In this document: in pieces, positions 52,039 through 64,000 of the stretch
Numbering within the stretch: position 1 is the first letter of the stretch
How the letters are laid out: every line of letters begins with the position of its first letter
From: Ophiocordyceps camponoti-saundersi (nom. inval.)
Lineage: Eukaryota > Ascomycota > Sordariomycetes > Hypocreales > Ophiocordycipitaceae
Assembly: GCA_003339415.1 (NCBI GenBank)
Contig: PDHQ01000106.1
Coordinates: 1-64,000, forward strand
Direction of reading: 5' to 3'
Length of the DNA: 64,000 nt
Position numbers and translations under genes: made by a program
The notes under the pieces: generated by a model
Databases searched by the model: none
The model's input: only the letters and a program-made list of their open reading frames with translations
What the model was told of the DNA's origin: nothing

Positions 52039-53929
52039 GTAATTTAACTTTAATTATAAATAATACTAATACTTAATAAGCTATTATTACTTAGCTTTAA
52101 AAGTAATAAGCTATAATTATAAAATTATAAAACCTTATATATTAATAGTATAAGTTTATATAGCTATTTAAATAATAATAATTACGCCTTTATTATAAGC
52201 TGCTACTATTTAAGTTCTTATTTAATAGCGATAAGGATCTCTTTTTAATATAGCGCTTTTTAATATCTTATAAGCTATAAGTAAACTAGGCTTTTATTAA
52301 TAACGCTTATAATTAATAAGTATTCTTATATAAATATTTTTCTCTTATAGTTTAAGCTAAGGTAGCTTTATTTTTCGAGTAAAGCCGCGAGTATAAGTAT
52401 AACCCTAATTACTTTTTAAGTTACGTTAATATTATATTCGCTAACTTATATTAGTATTAAACTATTATAATAGAATTAAAATACCTTATATAAGGTATTT
52501 TTAAATTCTTTTTTAACTTTCTTATTTACTTTAAAGCTAAGCTTATTTTAGCGGATAATACTAAGTAAGCTAATAAAATTAAAATTATATATTTTTATTA
52601 TATTTTTACCTTAGCCCTCTACTAATATTATATAAAATATAATATCTTATTAATTAAATATATTATTATTATTATATAAATCCGCGTTATTATTATAAAT
52701 ATTAAGTTATTCCGCTTTAAAAATAAAAGCTAAGCACCTTTACCTTATATTCTTAAGCTATTTTAAAATACTCTAATAACTAATATATATTAAACTAGCA
52801 CTTAGCTATATTTTAATAAGCGCGGCGGTCCTCCCTCTTATAGCTAGTTTAGCTATAATAGTAAAAACTATTACTAGGCGGCCTAAGTTAATAATACTAA
52901 AATTATAAAATAATATATTAATAGCTATTACCTCCGCTATAATAGTATTAGCTATTTCTCGCGCGAGTATAAACCTTACCTTTTATCTTTAATATTTTTA
53001 ATTTATTTTACTAATATTATAAAGGAGGAGAAATACCCCGCTCCGGACTAAGGAAATAAGTCCTCCTTATAATAAGTCTTTTATAAAAGGAGGACTCGCG
53101 CGGTATTATAGCTTATAAAATATTAAATAATTATTTTATAAATATTAGTTAGAATATAAATTTACCTCCTCTCCTTTTACTTATATTTATAAATTTTATA
53201 TTTTTTTTATTATTATATAAGCGGATAATAAATATAATTATTATACTATTATAAGCGAATTTTCTATTAAGCTTTATTAGCTTAAGCGGATTTCTTTCTC
53301 TTACTTATAAGTAATTTATATTATAATATAAATACGCTATTAGTAATATATACGCTTTAAGCTATACTTATCTATTTATTATTTTATTCGCTTTATAGCT
53401 AATATTAATAGCTAGTAATTACTTATTATAATATATTTAATCTTAAGCTTTATTTAAGATTTAATTCTTAGCTTTTTTTAAATAGCGTATAAAAATATCT
53501 TATTATATTTTAATAAGTAAGAAATTATAATATACTTTACTAATAACTTAGTTATCTTTTATTCTAAATTTTAGTAAGTTAATTACTTTATTATAGCTAT
53601 CCTTAGCTTTATTTTTATAGCCTTTATTTAATATAAGTCTTAGTAGTAAATAAGCTATTAGTTCCTTATTATTAGTTTATAGGATACTTCTCGCGTTTTA
53701 TATATTATTATATCCTCCCTAACTAAGACCTTTTTATTACCTTTTAAAGTATTAAACTTTACTAACTTTTTCGATAAGAAAAAAGTAAGCGTTTTACCCC
53801 TTTAATATAATAGTTATAATTATTATATCTAGCTTAATAGAAAACTTAATAGCTCCTTACTTTTTTTACTTTAAGAGCTACTTTATAATATATTTTATAA
53901 ATATCTCCTTAAAATCTATAAATAGATTA

Positions 53930-54345
53930 TTAATTTAATAAATAAGGAGTAAATTTATATTAGCTTTTTATCCGCCGCTACTCTTATTTTACTTATTAAA
54001 AAGCTATATAATAAGTAGCGTTTTTATATTAATTATCGCGCTTTAAATAAAGTAATAAAGTAGGACTAATATCCTTTTCCTTTTATTAAAAAGATACTTT
54101 ATAGCTTTTCTAGCGCTTACTAATTTATAAAGCTTAATATTCGCGCTATTTTTTATAAGCTATATATTATAAAAGGCGATAAATACCTAATTACTTTTTA
54201 TATATAGTTTAGTTTTTTTAAGTACTTTATTTATTTTTTTAATCTTATAAATATACTTACTATATTCTAACGCTATATTAATATTACCTTAAGCGATTTT
54301 TTAAAAGACTTTATTATAATATACTTAGATAATATTTTTATTTAC
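53930..54345 (+). pseudogene. Gypsy-1 copy 2 reverse transcriptase relic
   Basis: Plus frame shows the gypsy RT order: an L-I-K-K region, then R-F-Y-I-N-Y-R-A-L-N-K (about 54018-54050, the FCVDYRALN block after RIP), then Y-P-F-P, then Y-L-D-N (54322-54333) for YLDD. In-frame stops at former Trp/Gln/Lys-adjacent sites make it inactive. Confidence 0.85.
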
Positions 54346-57300
54346 TTAAGTAGCTTATATTCTAATTACTAATATATAATATATATTATATTATTATATT
54401 TTTAATAAGCTAGGCTTTTCCTTAACTTTAATAAGTATAACTTTACTATTTATAAAAATAAATATATAAGGTTTATTATTTATATTAGTAAAAAGGTAAA
54501 ATTAAACCTTATTAAAATCTTTACTATACTTAAATAAAAGGCGCTAACTTATATCTAGGGCGTTTATAATTTTTTAAAATTTACTAACTTTTATTATAAT
54601 TTTATATTTTATTTCTCTAACCTTATAGCCCCGCTTATTAACTTTATAAAGTAAAGCGCCCTTTTTTACTAAATTAATAAATATTAGCTTACCTTTAATA
54701 TATTTAAGTTTATTTTTATATTAGCTTTTATTTTTACTTAATAAGACCTTAATTATAATATAATTATAAAAGCTAATTACTCTAATAAGGCTATAAGCGG
54801 CTATTTATCTTAATTTAGCATAGATTATATTCTCTAGCTAGTTATATATTATTCTAAGAAATTTCTCCTTATAAAATAAAATTATATAATTTATAATAAA
54901 AAGCTTTTTATTATTATTTTTTATTTTAAGGTATATTTTACTAAGCTATATAATATAGCTTAGCTATTTTTAATCTTAACTAATTATAAGGCTTTTAAGT
55001 ATTTTACTATATTTAAAGCGATAATAGAATATTAAGCGTATTAAGCTAAGACGCTCGCTTTTTTAATTTTTAACTTTAATATTACTTTAGTATATAAGCG
55101 TCCTAGCTAAACGCTATTTTTTAAAAAGAGTAGGAACGCCGTAATATAGAGAATTATTATAGCTAGATTATATAGCTTATCTTTATTTTTTTTTTTCTAG
55201 TTATATCTAATCTAATCTAGCCTAGCCCCGCTTAACTTCCCTTTTACTTTATCCCTTACTTTTATCATTTTAACTTTTTTCTAAGATAAAACCTTATAAA
55301 GATTTTAGTTAGCGGCTCTCTATATTAACTTTATTTATAATATTTACCGCTAAATAATTTATTTCTTTATTTAGAAATTTCCGCTAAAAGCTAGTACTTA
55401 TAAGTAAGTTATAAACTACTCCCTTTTTACTTATAAGTAATTATAGTTTTAAAGCTATTTTTAAGTTTTTAAATAAAAACGTTTTATTATTATATTTATT
55501 TAATAAATATATAACTTTTTTATAATAAAATACCTTAGTAAAAATATTATTTTTATACTTTTTTAATAAAAATTTTATTAAGATAAGATATTTATAAATA
55601 TAATATATTTTATTTATAATTATTATTATTATAGAGATTATTTAAATTATTAGCGGCGCTAAGAATTATTTTAGCTGCTATTTTTACCTAAATAGTTTTA
55701 AATTACTCTCTTAGTAAACTTTATAATTAAGCTTCTTACTTTTAATAAATCTTAGCCTTATTTCCTTATAATTATTATAAATTATTTTTTTAAATATATT
55801 TAGCTTAAAGCTATAATAATAATAAATATTAAGTAATACGCTAAACTCTTTATTTAATATTAATAATAATAATTTTATAGCTTCCCTTATAAGTTAATTT
55901 TTAACCGCGGGTTAAACTAAATAGGTTATTTTTAGTTTACTTTTTACCGCCTTACTAGGGTATAAAAACTCCTTTTTATAGCTTACTATCTCTAAACTAA
56001 TAGCGGTATAAAGTATATAAATTAGGAGGTATAAGCTATCCTATATTATATAATCTCTTTCTTATAATTTAAGTAGCTTTATTATTTATTAGTATATTAG
56101 CTTATTTTAAATAACTAGGACTTATCTATAACAAGCTTAAGTTTTAACTACTTACTTTATAGCTTTAATATTACTTTCTTAAATTATCCGCTTAAGGTTA
56201 TTACTTTAGTTTTATCTTTAAAAAGTTAGGCTATAGCGTTTATTTATTACCTTTATAATAATATTAAGCTAGCTTAGGCCTTTATTACCTAAGCTTAGTA
56301 ATAATAAGAAGATTTATTTAATAAATCTTATTATTTTACGGAATAGTTTTAAGTAAGTAACTTTATATAGCTTAATTTTATATATATATAATCTAACTGT
56401 TTATCCTAAAAGCTTAATTATTTTAAAAGTAAATATAAAGTAATAGCTATATTAATATTACTTATTATTATCTTAAATATATTACTTAGTATTTACTTTG
56501 CTTTTTATATTAACTTTATTAAATACGTTACTAGTAACCTTTTACTTTCTTAATTATTAGCTAACTTCTAGCTAAATCCCCTTTTATATTTTTTTTATAA
56601 TAATTTATCTTTTAATAAATATAAAGTTAAGGAAATCCTTATTATAAAAAATATAAAGGGCCGCCGCTAACTAAATAGCTTATTTTATTATCTTATTCTT
56701 ATAAAATAAAAAAGCTATATTATTTTTATATAAAAGCTATTTAATAATCTTTATTATTATATAATATTAGATTAGTTTAAGTTTATATAAAATAATATAT
56801 ACTTTTATAATAGCTTAGGGTAAACTTAACTATATATTTATTTATTTTACCCTCTAAGCTAATTATCTTTTTTAAATAATATTTCTTTTATATAAAATAA
56901 CCCTCCCGCCCCCTTCTTACCTTTCATCTCCCGTTATCCCCTTTTTATATTAGCTTTAAGCTAATATTAATATTATTTATCTTAATAGTAAAGTTATTTA
57001 TAGTAATTAAATAGCTTAGGAGATTATTATAATATTAGCCGCGGGTAGGCGCTAGCGTTAACTTATAATAAGTATATTTTTAAGCGGGGGAGGGTAAATT
57101 TTAAAGCTATAAAAATATATATAATAATAATAATAGTAGGATTCCTCCTTATCTAGCCTCCGCGCTATACGCGCTACGCTTATTAATAAGCGTAAATTTA
57201 CTTTTTTAATATAAAAAAAAGAGGGATAATAAGTAATATATATAAGCAGCTAAGGTTTATAAGCTAAGTAACGCGTATAAATTAATAATAAGGGTATATT

Positions 57301-58452
57301 ATAAGGTAATAAGAGTAGCGCTAGCTAGGCTAAGTAATTTATATAAATTAGTAAGCGCTATAAATATTTAATATAAGATAATATTATATTTTTTATTCTC
57401 GCGCTTACGCGCGTTAATATTAGCTTAGCGGTCCGCGATATAAGTAGCTTACTAATTTTATTATTAGTTAAGGATTTAACGCTAATATTCCTCCTATTAT
57501 TAAAAAGAGGCCTTATACCGTATTATAAAACAATTAAGCTTAAAAATAAGCGTACTTTATTATTATTATTATTAATAATATTATATTATTATTATAAATA
57601 TATTATAAATTAAAGTATAAAGAGCAGGGATAGCGATTATATTATTAATAATAAAAATAAGCGTAGAGAAATATTATTAGTTAAGCGTAATAAAGGCGTA
57701 TAAGTTTATTACTAGATAAGAAGCGATATAAGCTATAGCTATTATAGCTTATAAGTAATTAATATAAGTAATAAACTTAAGTCTTAAGCGGGCGCGGCGA
57801 CTAAAAACTCTTTTAATATAAGCGCGAGTAAGCGAGGTAATAGCTTATCTTTCTATAACTATAATATATAGATTACGGATAGCTTAGTATAAGCGTATAT
57901 TTATAATAAATAAGTGCTTTTCTTAAAAATATTATCTTCGCTAAAATCCGCACGCCTTATAAGCTACCTTATAGCTTTATTAATAATTAATATTATAGCT
58001 ATTATAAAAGTCTTAAATATAAAGTGTATATAAGTATTTTACCTCTTATAATATAATAACGCCTTTATTATCTAAGTCTCTTTTTATAATATATCTATTT
58101 ATTATATAAAATAGTAATTATAGCTAATAAGATAATATATTAATAAGGCGAGAAAATAACTTAATAAGTATAAAAAGCTTAAAAAATAATAGCGATAAAA
58201 AATAATAATAATAAGAAAAAATAAATAAAGATAATAATATAAAAAGTTAATTATAAAAATATAATAGTAGGCTAATAAACTAATAAGTATAAATAAGAAA
58301 ATTACTTAGTAAGAGAAATAATATAATTAGCTTAAAAAGAAAAAAGAAAAGAGGAGGAAGAAAAATTTTCTATATAAGGGATATTTTAACTTATACTTTA
58401 TATATATATATACTATAGCTAGAAATACTTTTTTCCCTAAAGTAGTAAGGTA

Positions 58453-58701
58453 TATAAGGGATTTAAGCTACGCTTAAATAGCTAAGTTATATAAGGGTAC
58501 TTAGTTAAGTCCGCGCGTATAATAAGCGCGGGGTATATATAAGTATATATAATTAATTAACGCTATACGCGGGCTACGCGCGGGCTATATATAAACTATA
58601 ACCTTAAATATATATACTATATATACTTTAGAACCTCCTAAGTTAATTTATATAAATAAAGTTAGCTTTATATAAAAGTATTAAAGTATTAAACTTTAAT
58701 A
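58453..58701 (+). repeat. Gypsy-1 copy 2, 3' LTR
   Basis: 249 bp, starting TATAAGGG and ending CTTTAATA. Confidence 0.9.
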
Positions 58702-59929
58702 TTAAAATAGCTTTATTATTAAAATTATATAAGTTAATAAAGTTATTATTACTAAGCTATAAGCTTTAAAAGTAATACCCGGAGCTATATAAATAATAAT
58801 AATAATTAAATTAACTTTACTTATTAATATAAATAGATTTTATAACTATAAACTAGTAGCGAAAGCGTAAATTTTTAAAATTAAGCTTTTTTTAGACTTT
58901 ATTCGCCCCTAATAATATTATAACTATTATTACTTAAATTATATTACTAAGTCTTATAAGTATACTAAGCTTTATAATAAATATAATACTATTATATATA
59001 AGATTAAGACTAAATATAAAGTAGGATAAGATAAATACTTTTATATATATATTTCTTATAAAGGCGATTACTTAACTTAATTTTAGCTATACTTTATAGC
59101 TATTTAAGAATAAAATAAAGCTTACGCTTATTATAAAAAAAAATTATATAATTTACTAAACTTAGCGTATAGTTTATAATATTATTAAATATATAATTTA
59201 CTTAAAAGCTAGCCTTAAAATCTTTATACTAGTTTACTATAAGTAAAAAGTATTATTAACTTATAAATAGCTCCTAATTAAAGCTATCCTTTAAGATACT
59301 AGTTAGTAAAAATACCTTAAAAGCTATAAGGCGCTAAATTAAACGCGATAAAAGTATATTTTTTCTAAATTTAAGCTAGCTACCTTCTAAATAGGTAAAA
59401 ACTATAATAAATATTAATAAGCTTACTTTTTCCTTATATAGAATAAATAAACTTATTAAAATTAATATTAAGCTCTTAACTATATTAACTTTTACTAAGA
59501 TATAAATTAAAGCCGCTATTAAAGCTTTATATAAAAATAGTAAGAATATAACTATTATTATTTTTAACTTTTCCTTATATGTTTAAAAATCCTTTTTTAA
59601 AATATTAATAAATAACTTAAGCTAGTATAATTAGCCTTTTATAATATATATAATTATAATATTATTATTTTATAAAAAAAATATATTACTTAAAAGCTAG
59701 TTTACCCTTTCCTTAAACTTAACCTTATTAACTTATTTTCTATAGCGGATAAGTAGCTATATATATTTATAAGCGTTATAGCGTTTTAAATTAGTTACTT
59801 ATTGCTAGTAAGGATTAGGCTAGAGTTAGCTTCGCTTTTAGACTAGAAATCCTCTTAATATACTCTTTTTTAAATAAGACTAGATAAGGCTATTTTTCCC
59901 TCCTCCTTAAGTTTAAGCTAAAAATAAAA

Positions 59930-60190
59930 TAAATCCTTCTTAGGGACTTTAACTTATATTATCTGCTATAAGATAACTATAAATAGCGCTTTAATAACGC
60001 TAATTAGCTTATTTAAGAAACCTCTAAACTTAACCTCTTACTCTTTACTTTTAAAAGCGAGTATATAAAGATATTTTATAGCTATTAAAATAATATATTA
60101 GATTTAGTTTAGGCTATAACTAAGTTTTATATTATATAAATAAGACTAGACTTTAACTTTATAAAAAATCTAATTATATTTTATAGATAC
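59930..60190 (+). pseudogene. LINE endonuclease (EEP-type) relic
   Basis: Reads L-L-R-D-F-N-L-Y-Y at 59936-59962, the LLGDFNLHH core of LINE apurinic-like endonucleases with a RIP change. It is followed by an L-D-L-V block near 60097 and a degraded SDH-type region by about 60170. This is the nickase of target-primed reverse transcription. Confidence 0.72.
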
Positions 60191-61239
60191 TTATAATTAA
60201 TATATAAAATATTAACCTTTTTACGCTTAAGCTATAATAAAGATAAGCTAACTTAAACTTTATTTATAAAAAGTCCCTTACTTAAATCTTTATTTTTAAT
60301 ATTATTAAAATTACTAACTAAACTAACGCTACCCTTAACCGCTTTTATAATAAACTATAATAAGTTATTTAGAATATTATACCTTTTTATATTTTAATAC
60401 CTAAAAAGAAGTAAACTTAGTTTACCTTAATAGTTGCCCGCGCTACTAAGAATACTAAATAAGCTAAGTGCTGCTATTATAATTCTCTATCTAAATATAA
60501 TTACTTATAATTATAAGGATTTACTTATAATTAGAAAAAAGTAGTTACTTAGTCTTACTAAGCTAATTAGCGTTTTTTATATATTTTATTAATAATAATT
60601 TTAGATAGTTTTAATATATAAAGCGCTAAGCGTAGCTTTATAATAAATTATTAGCTAAGCTTATTTACCTCTTAGCTTTATAAGACTTTAGTAAGGGCGA
60701 GGCTATATCTTTTACGGATAAAGCTTATATCTTAATATATAAGTTTTTTCCTCTTATTTTTAATCTCCTTCTTATAGATAATAAAATACTTAAACTTAGC
60801 TTACTTATAAAATAATATATTACCGCGGAAGATATTTAAACTACTTTTTATATTATATTATTATAAGAAGTAACTAAAATAAACTAGATCTTAACTAGCT
60901 ATCTTAAAATATATTACCTAGTTTTTTATATATAATTTACTAGTATTTTTTAAACTTACTTTTAAATTAGCTATTTTTAAGTTAACTCTATATTATTATT
61001 ATAATTATATTTTATTAATAAGGTAAGAAGCTAGAAATATACTAGTAAGCTAGTAGTTATAAGCTTATTTTCTTTTTATATTACCTTAGTAAAATACTTA
61101 AGTTTATTATAAATAAGCGGCTATCTAACGCTACTAAACTATACTTACTCCTCTCTAATAGCTAGATAAGTAATAGATAGAATAAGTTAATAAAACTAGC
61201 TATCCTTATACTTATAAAGCTTATTTAAGCTATCTAAGC

Positions 61240-61700
61240 TAGGAAAAAAGTTACCTTTTTCTTATAATTTAATATAAAGGGAGCCTTTAATATTATTTAC
61301 TATAATAAGCTATTTAATAAACTTATATATATAAGGCACTTTACTTAGATTTAAACTTTCTTATAAAGCTATCTTAGTTATTACTCTTTATATTTATATT
61401 TTAATAAATAAACCTTAATACTTTTCCTAGTTTAGATTAGAGTATTATAAGGCTCCCCGCTCTTTATTATACTTTTTATCCTTTATATAAAAGCTATTTT
61501 ACTAATAGCTAAAATATAAACTTAAGCTAAAAGTTATTAAGTTTACTAATAATATAAACCTTTTTAGCGTTAAACTAAATAGTATTATAATTATAAAATA
61601 TTTTTAATTTTTATAGCGTATTTTATAAGAAATAAGCTTAGGATTATAATATAGCTTTTAAATTAAATAAAAGTAAACTAATATATTTTTCTAAAAAATA
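61240..61700 (+). pseudogene. LINE reverse transcriptase relic
   Basis: Contains K-G-A-F-N (about 61268-61282, for DVKGAFD), V-L-stop-G-S-P-L (61442-61462), F-T-N-N-I-N-L (61542-61562) and a K-L-N-K-S-K-L-I-Y-F-S block near 61660-61692. Together they define a non-LTR RT. The catalytic aspartates are lost. Confidence 0.8.
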
Positions 61701-62674
61701 TTACTTAGAATAATATATAGTTAAGCTAAGTATATATAAAATCTATTTTATTTTTAAAACGCGCTTACTTAGTATTTAAGTTTATAAATAATTATATTAA
61801 AAAGTATATATTTAAACTATATATAATAAACTCTTTAAATAAAACCTAACTCTTATAGCCTTAACTATATTTACTTAAAGTTATACCCTCCCTTAAGCTA
61901 AAAAGCTTTATATAAAAGTTATATAATTTTTAATATGTTACGCTTTTAATATCTTTTATATAACTACTCCGAAAGCTAAGAACCCTTTAAGCTTTATTAA
62001 AATTATAAGCCCCGCCTAGTTATAATACTTATACACTGTTCTTAGCGCTTTTATAATAACTTTAGTTTAGTACTTAAAAGCTAAGTCTTAGACCCCCCTA
62101 AGTAACTTTTATATAAATAAGGGAAAAGCTAACGCCTTTTACTAGCTTAAAAAGGGGGGTATACTAAATATAATTTAATACGCGTTTAGTAAAACTAAGT
62201 CCCCGCTCTAAGAAGAACTAAGGCAGATAATAGTATAAGCTTATACTTTATATAAAACCTTTAATTAGAAGACTACCTAGCGCCTCCTTTATAAAAACTA
62301 AGCTTACTAAAAAAATAATAAAAGGATAGCCTTAAATAAGCCCGCTCTAAGTTTACCCTTTTCCTAGCTAATTTCCCCCTACGCTTAAACTAGCTTATAG
62401 TTATTATAATATATTATAACTTTTTAAAATATATTAGTATTATAATTACCTAGCTATATATAAGTAAGATTAAGCTATAAGAGTTTCTTTTTTACGCTAA
62501 GTTTTAAATATAGTTACCTTAAACTATTAATATAATACTAAGCTATAAAATATATATTATCTTCTCTTATAATACTCTAATTTTATTATTTAAAAAAATA
62601 AACTAATATAATATTTTTATTTTAAATCCTCTTTATATTTTAAGCTTAATAATTATACTTTTACTCTTATTACT

Positions 62675-64000
62675 ATAATAATAATAATAATAATTTATAC
62701 GCTAATATACTTTATATAGCTTAAAATTATCTTATATATATTCTAAGAGGGGGAAAAATTAAAAAACTTAAAGTAAAACCCTCCTTTTAATATTACCTTA
62801 GCTTTAAGTTAGACCTTATCCGTACTTAATACTTTATATATTTAATAAGTTAGGTATTAACTAATAATTTAAATGCTAATATTTCCCCTAAAGCGAACTC
62901 CGCGGTAGTAAGAGTACGTATAAACCGGGTCTAGTACGGAATTTATATAGCTTACTTATCCTCCTAGCTATTATTATCGCTATAAACTAAATCCCCGTAT
63001 TTAATTAAAATAGCTTTAATAATCTAATTTATTAAGGCTTTATTAATATAACTTAAGTATATATAAAGGTTTTATTATTTTATAATAAACTTTATAATAG
63101 CTAATTCCGAGAAATAGCTAAATTATTATAGTAAAGCTATAAATAAATAAAAAGTTAAGGTTAGAGGAGGGGGTACTATTATATTCGCTTTTTAGCGTTT
63201 CCGCCCTAGCTATTATTAATTTCTAGTTAGCGCTAAAAGGGGAGGAGGGGCGGTATATATAAAGCTTTAGTTTATAAACTTTTAAGGTTAGGTAATATAT
63301 ATATTTTTCGCCTAATCTTATATTACTTTTATTTTAAGGTAAAGTTAACTTTATTTAAAGTAAAACTTTTAATAAAAAAGGAAATAGTATAATTTTTTCC
63401 TATAAGCTATAAGGTAGGTAAACTTACTTTTTATATATAAAGTAATAAAATACTTATTATATTATAGCTTTATTATATAATATTTAGCGATATATCTAAG
63501 TTAGTAATATTTAAAATATTATTAAAGTGAAACTTTTAATATATATAATTTAATATTAATAATCTTTACTTATATTATTATACTTTTATTATAAATTTAG
63601 TTTATATTTATTATATTATTAATAATAACTATTAAGGAACTTTACTAAGTTTTAGAATAATATTCTTTTATATATAATTATATTAGTTAAACTTTATTCG
63701 ATAACTTAATCTTTTTTTAAAAAGCTTCCTTACTACTTTATTATAAGGCTTACGCTAATACCTTTTTTATAATAAAAATATAATCTTTATTAATTAAGTA
63801 TACCTTTTCTCTAAAAATAGCACGGAGCTATTTTAAATTAGACTAAAGCTTATAAATAATATCTTAGAATATTACCTTAATATCGCTACTAAGTAATTTC
63901 CTTATTATAAAAGCTTATCTTTACTTATAAAGTTTATAGTTAATATTTATTATAATCGCTTCAAAGCTTTAAACTTAAAGTAAAATAGCTATAAAATTAA
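62675..64000. mobile_element. Retroposon E, copy 3 (inverted, truncated by window end)
   Basis: The reverse complement matches E1 and E2 from their (ATT)n end inward for about 1.33 kb, including the GGGAGGGTTTTACT landmark (here near 62780-62800). It begins with an AAT array at 62675-62693, next to the LINE relic. The other end lies beyond the window. Confidence 0.83.

Larger units (their letters stand above)
51790..58701 (+). mobile_element. Gypsy-1 copy 2, complete LTR retrotransposon (RIPed)
   Basis: 6912 bp with 249-bp LTRs (51790-52038 and 58453-58701), in opposite orientation to copy 1. Flanking pentamers are CTAAG (51785-51789) and TTAAA (58702-58706). They differ only by C-to-T and G-to-A, so they are probably one TSD after RIP. 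The plus-strand RT relic (53930-54345) fixes the direction. A purine-rich AAAGTAGTAAGG precedes the 3' LTR. Confidence 0.9.
58707..62670 (+). mobile_element. LINE relic (Tad/I-like non-LTR retrotransposon)
   Basis: Plus-strand relics appear in LINE order. A zinc-knuckle-like stretch near 59047-59091 has Cys positions read as Tyr, with a K-G-D-Y core. An endonuclease box R-D-F-N (59942-59953) stands for GDFN. Reverse transcriptase blocks are near 61260-61690, including V-L-stop-G-S-P-L (61442-61462) for the VPQGSPL box and F-T-N-N (61542-61553) for FADD. Substitutions and stops are all of RIP type. The left limit is unknown; ORF1 may begin left of Gypsy-1 copy 2. The right limit is near the AAT array at 62675. 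Confidence 0.75.

Overview
The window comes from a filamentous ascomycete (Pezizomycotina). Evidence: one gene with five short GT-AG introns (54-88 bp), a Kozak-type CCACCATGG start and fungal branch sites. Around it lies about 60 kb of very AT-rich DNA in which CA/TG dinucleotides are almost absent while CG and GC survive. That is the footprint of repeat-induced point mutation (RIP, CpA to TpA). RIP has also removed nearly all ATG/GTG/TTG triplets, so no coding frame of useful length remains outside 18.5-20.8 kb. The setting resembles a RIP-degraded AT isochore, pericentromere or subtelomere.

Layout, left to right. 1-2705: (AAT)42 and the tail part of a minus-strand Ty3/gypsy element (here Gypsy-1). 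3.56-13.4 kb: an older repeat (F1) broken by a ~1.87-kb retroposon (E1) and a complete minus-strand Gypsy-1 of 6916 bp with 250-bp LTRs. 13.5-15.2 kb: two tRNA-headed SINE-like copies. 15.4-17.3 kb: a second E copy. 18.4-21.07 kb: a non-RIPed island with an intact gene for the B55/PR55 regulatory subunit of protein phosphatase 2A. 21.08-21.69 kb: an impala/mimp-like MITE in which RIP damage begins. 22.4-33.1 kb: a chromodomain-bearing gypsy element with extra LTR pieces. 33.4-34.6 kb: F2, an inverted F copy keeping the uninterrupted Gypsy-1 target site. 35.5-48.7 kb: Gypsy-2 with a complete Ty1/copia element inserted inside its 5' LTR. 48.7-51.8 kb: unassigned RIPed DNA. 51.8-58.7 kb: a second complete Gypsy-1 (plus strand). 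58.7-62.7 kb: a Tad/I-like LINE relic. 62.7-64 kb: a third E copy, inverted and cut by the window edge.

Only the PP2A gene looks functional. All other coding matter is RIP-riddled relics, recognised from short surviving motifs (RT, RNase H, endonuclease, chromodomain). Insertion order can be read from target-site duplications (TSDs): F before E1 and Gypsy-1, and Gypsy-2 before Copia-1. Family names here are labels for this window only. Boundaries backed by matching TSDs are firm; others are approximate. All alignments were done by eye.
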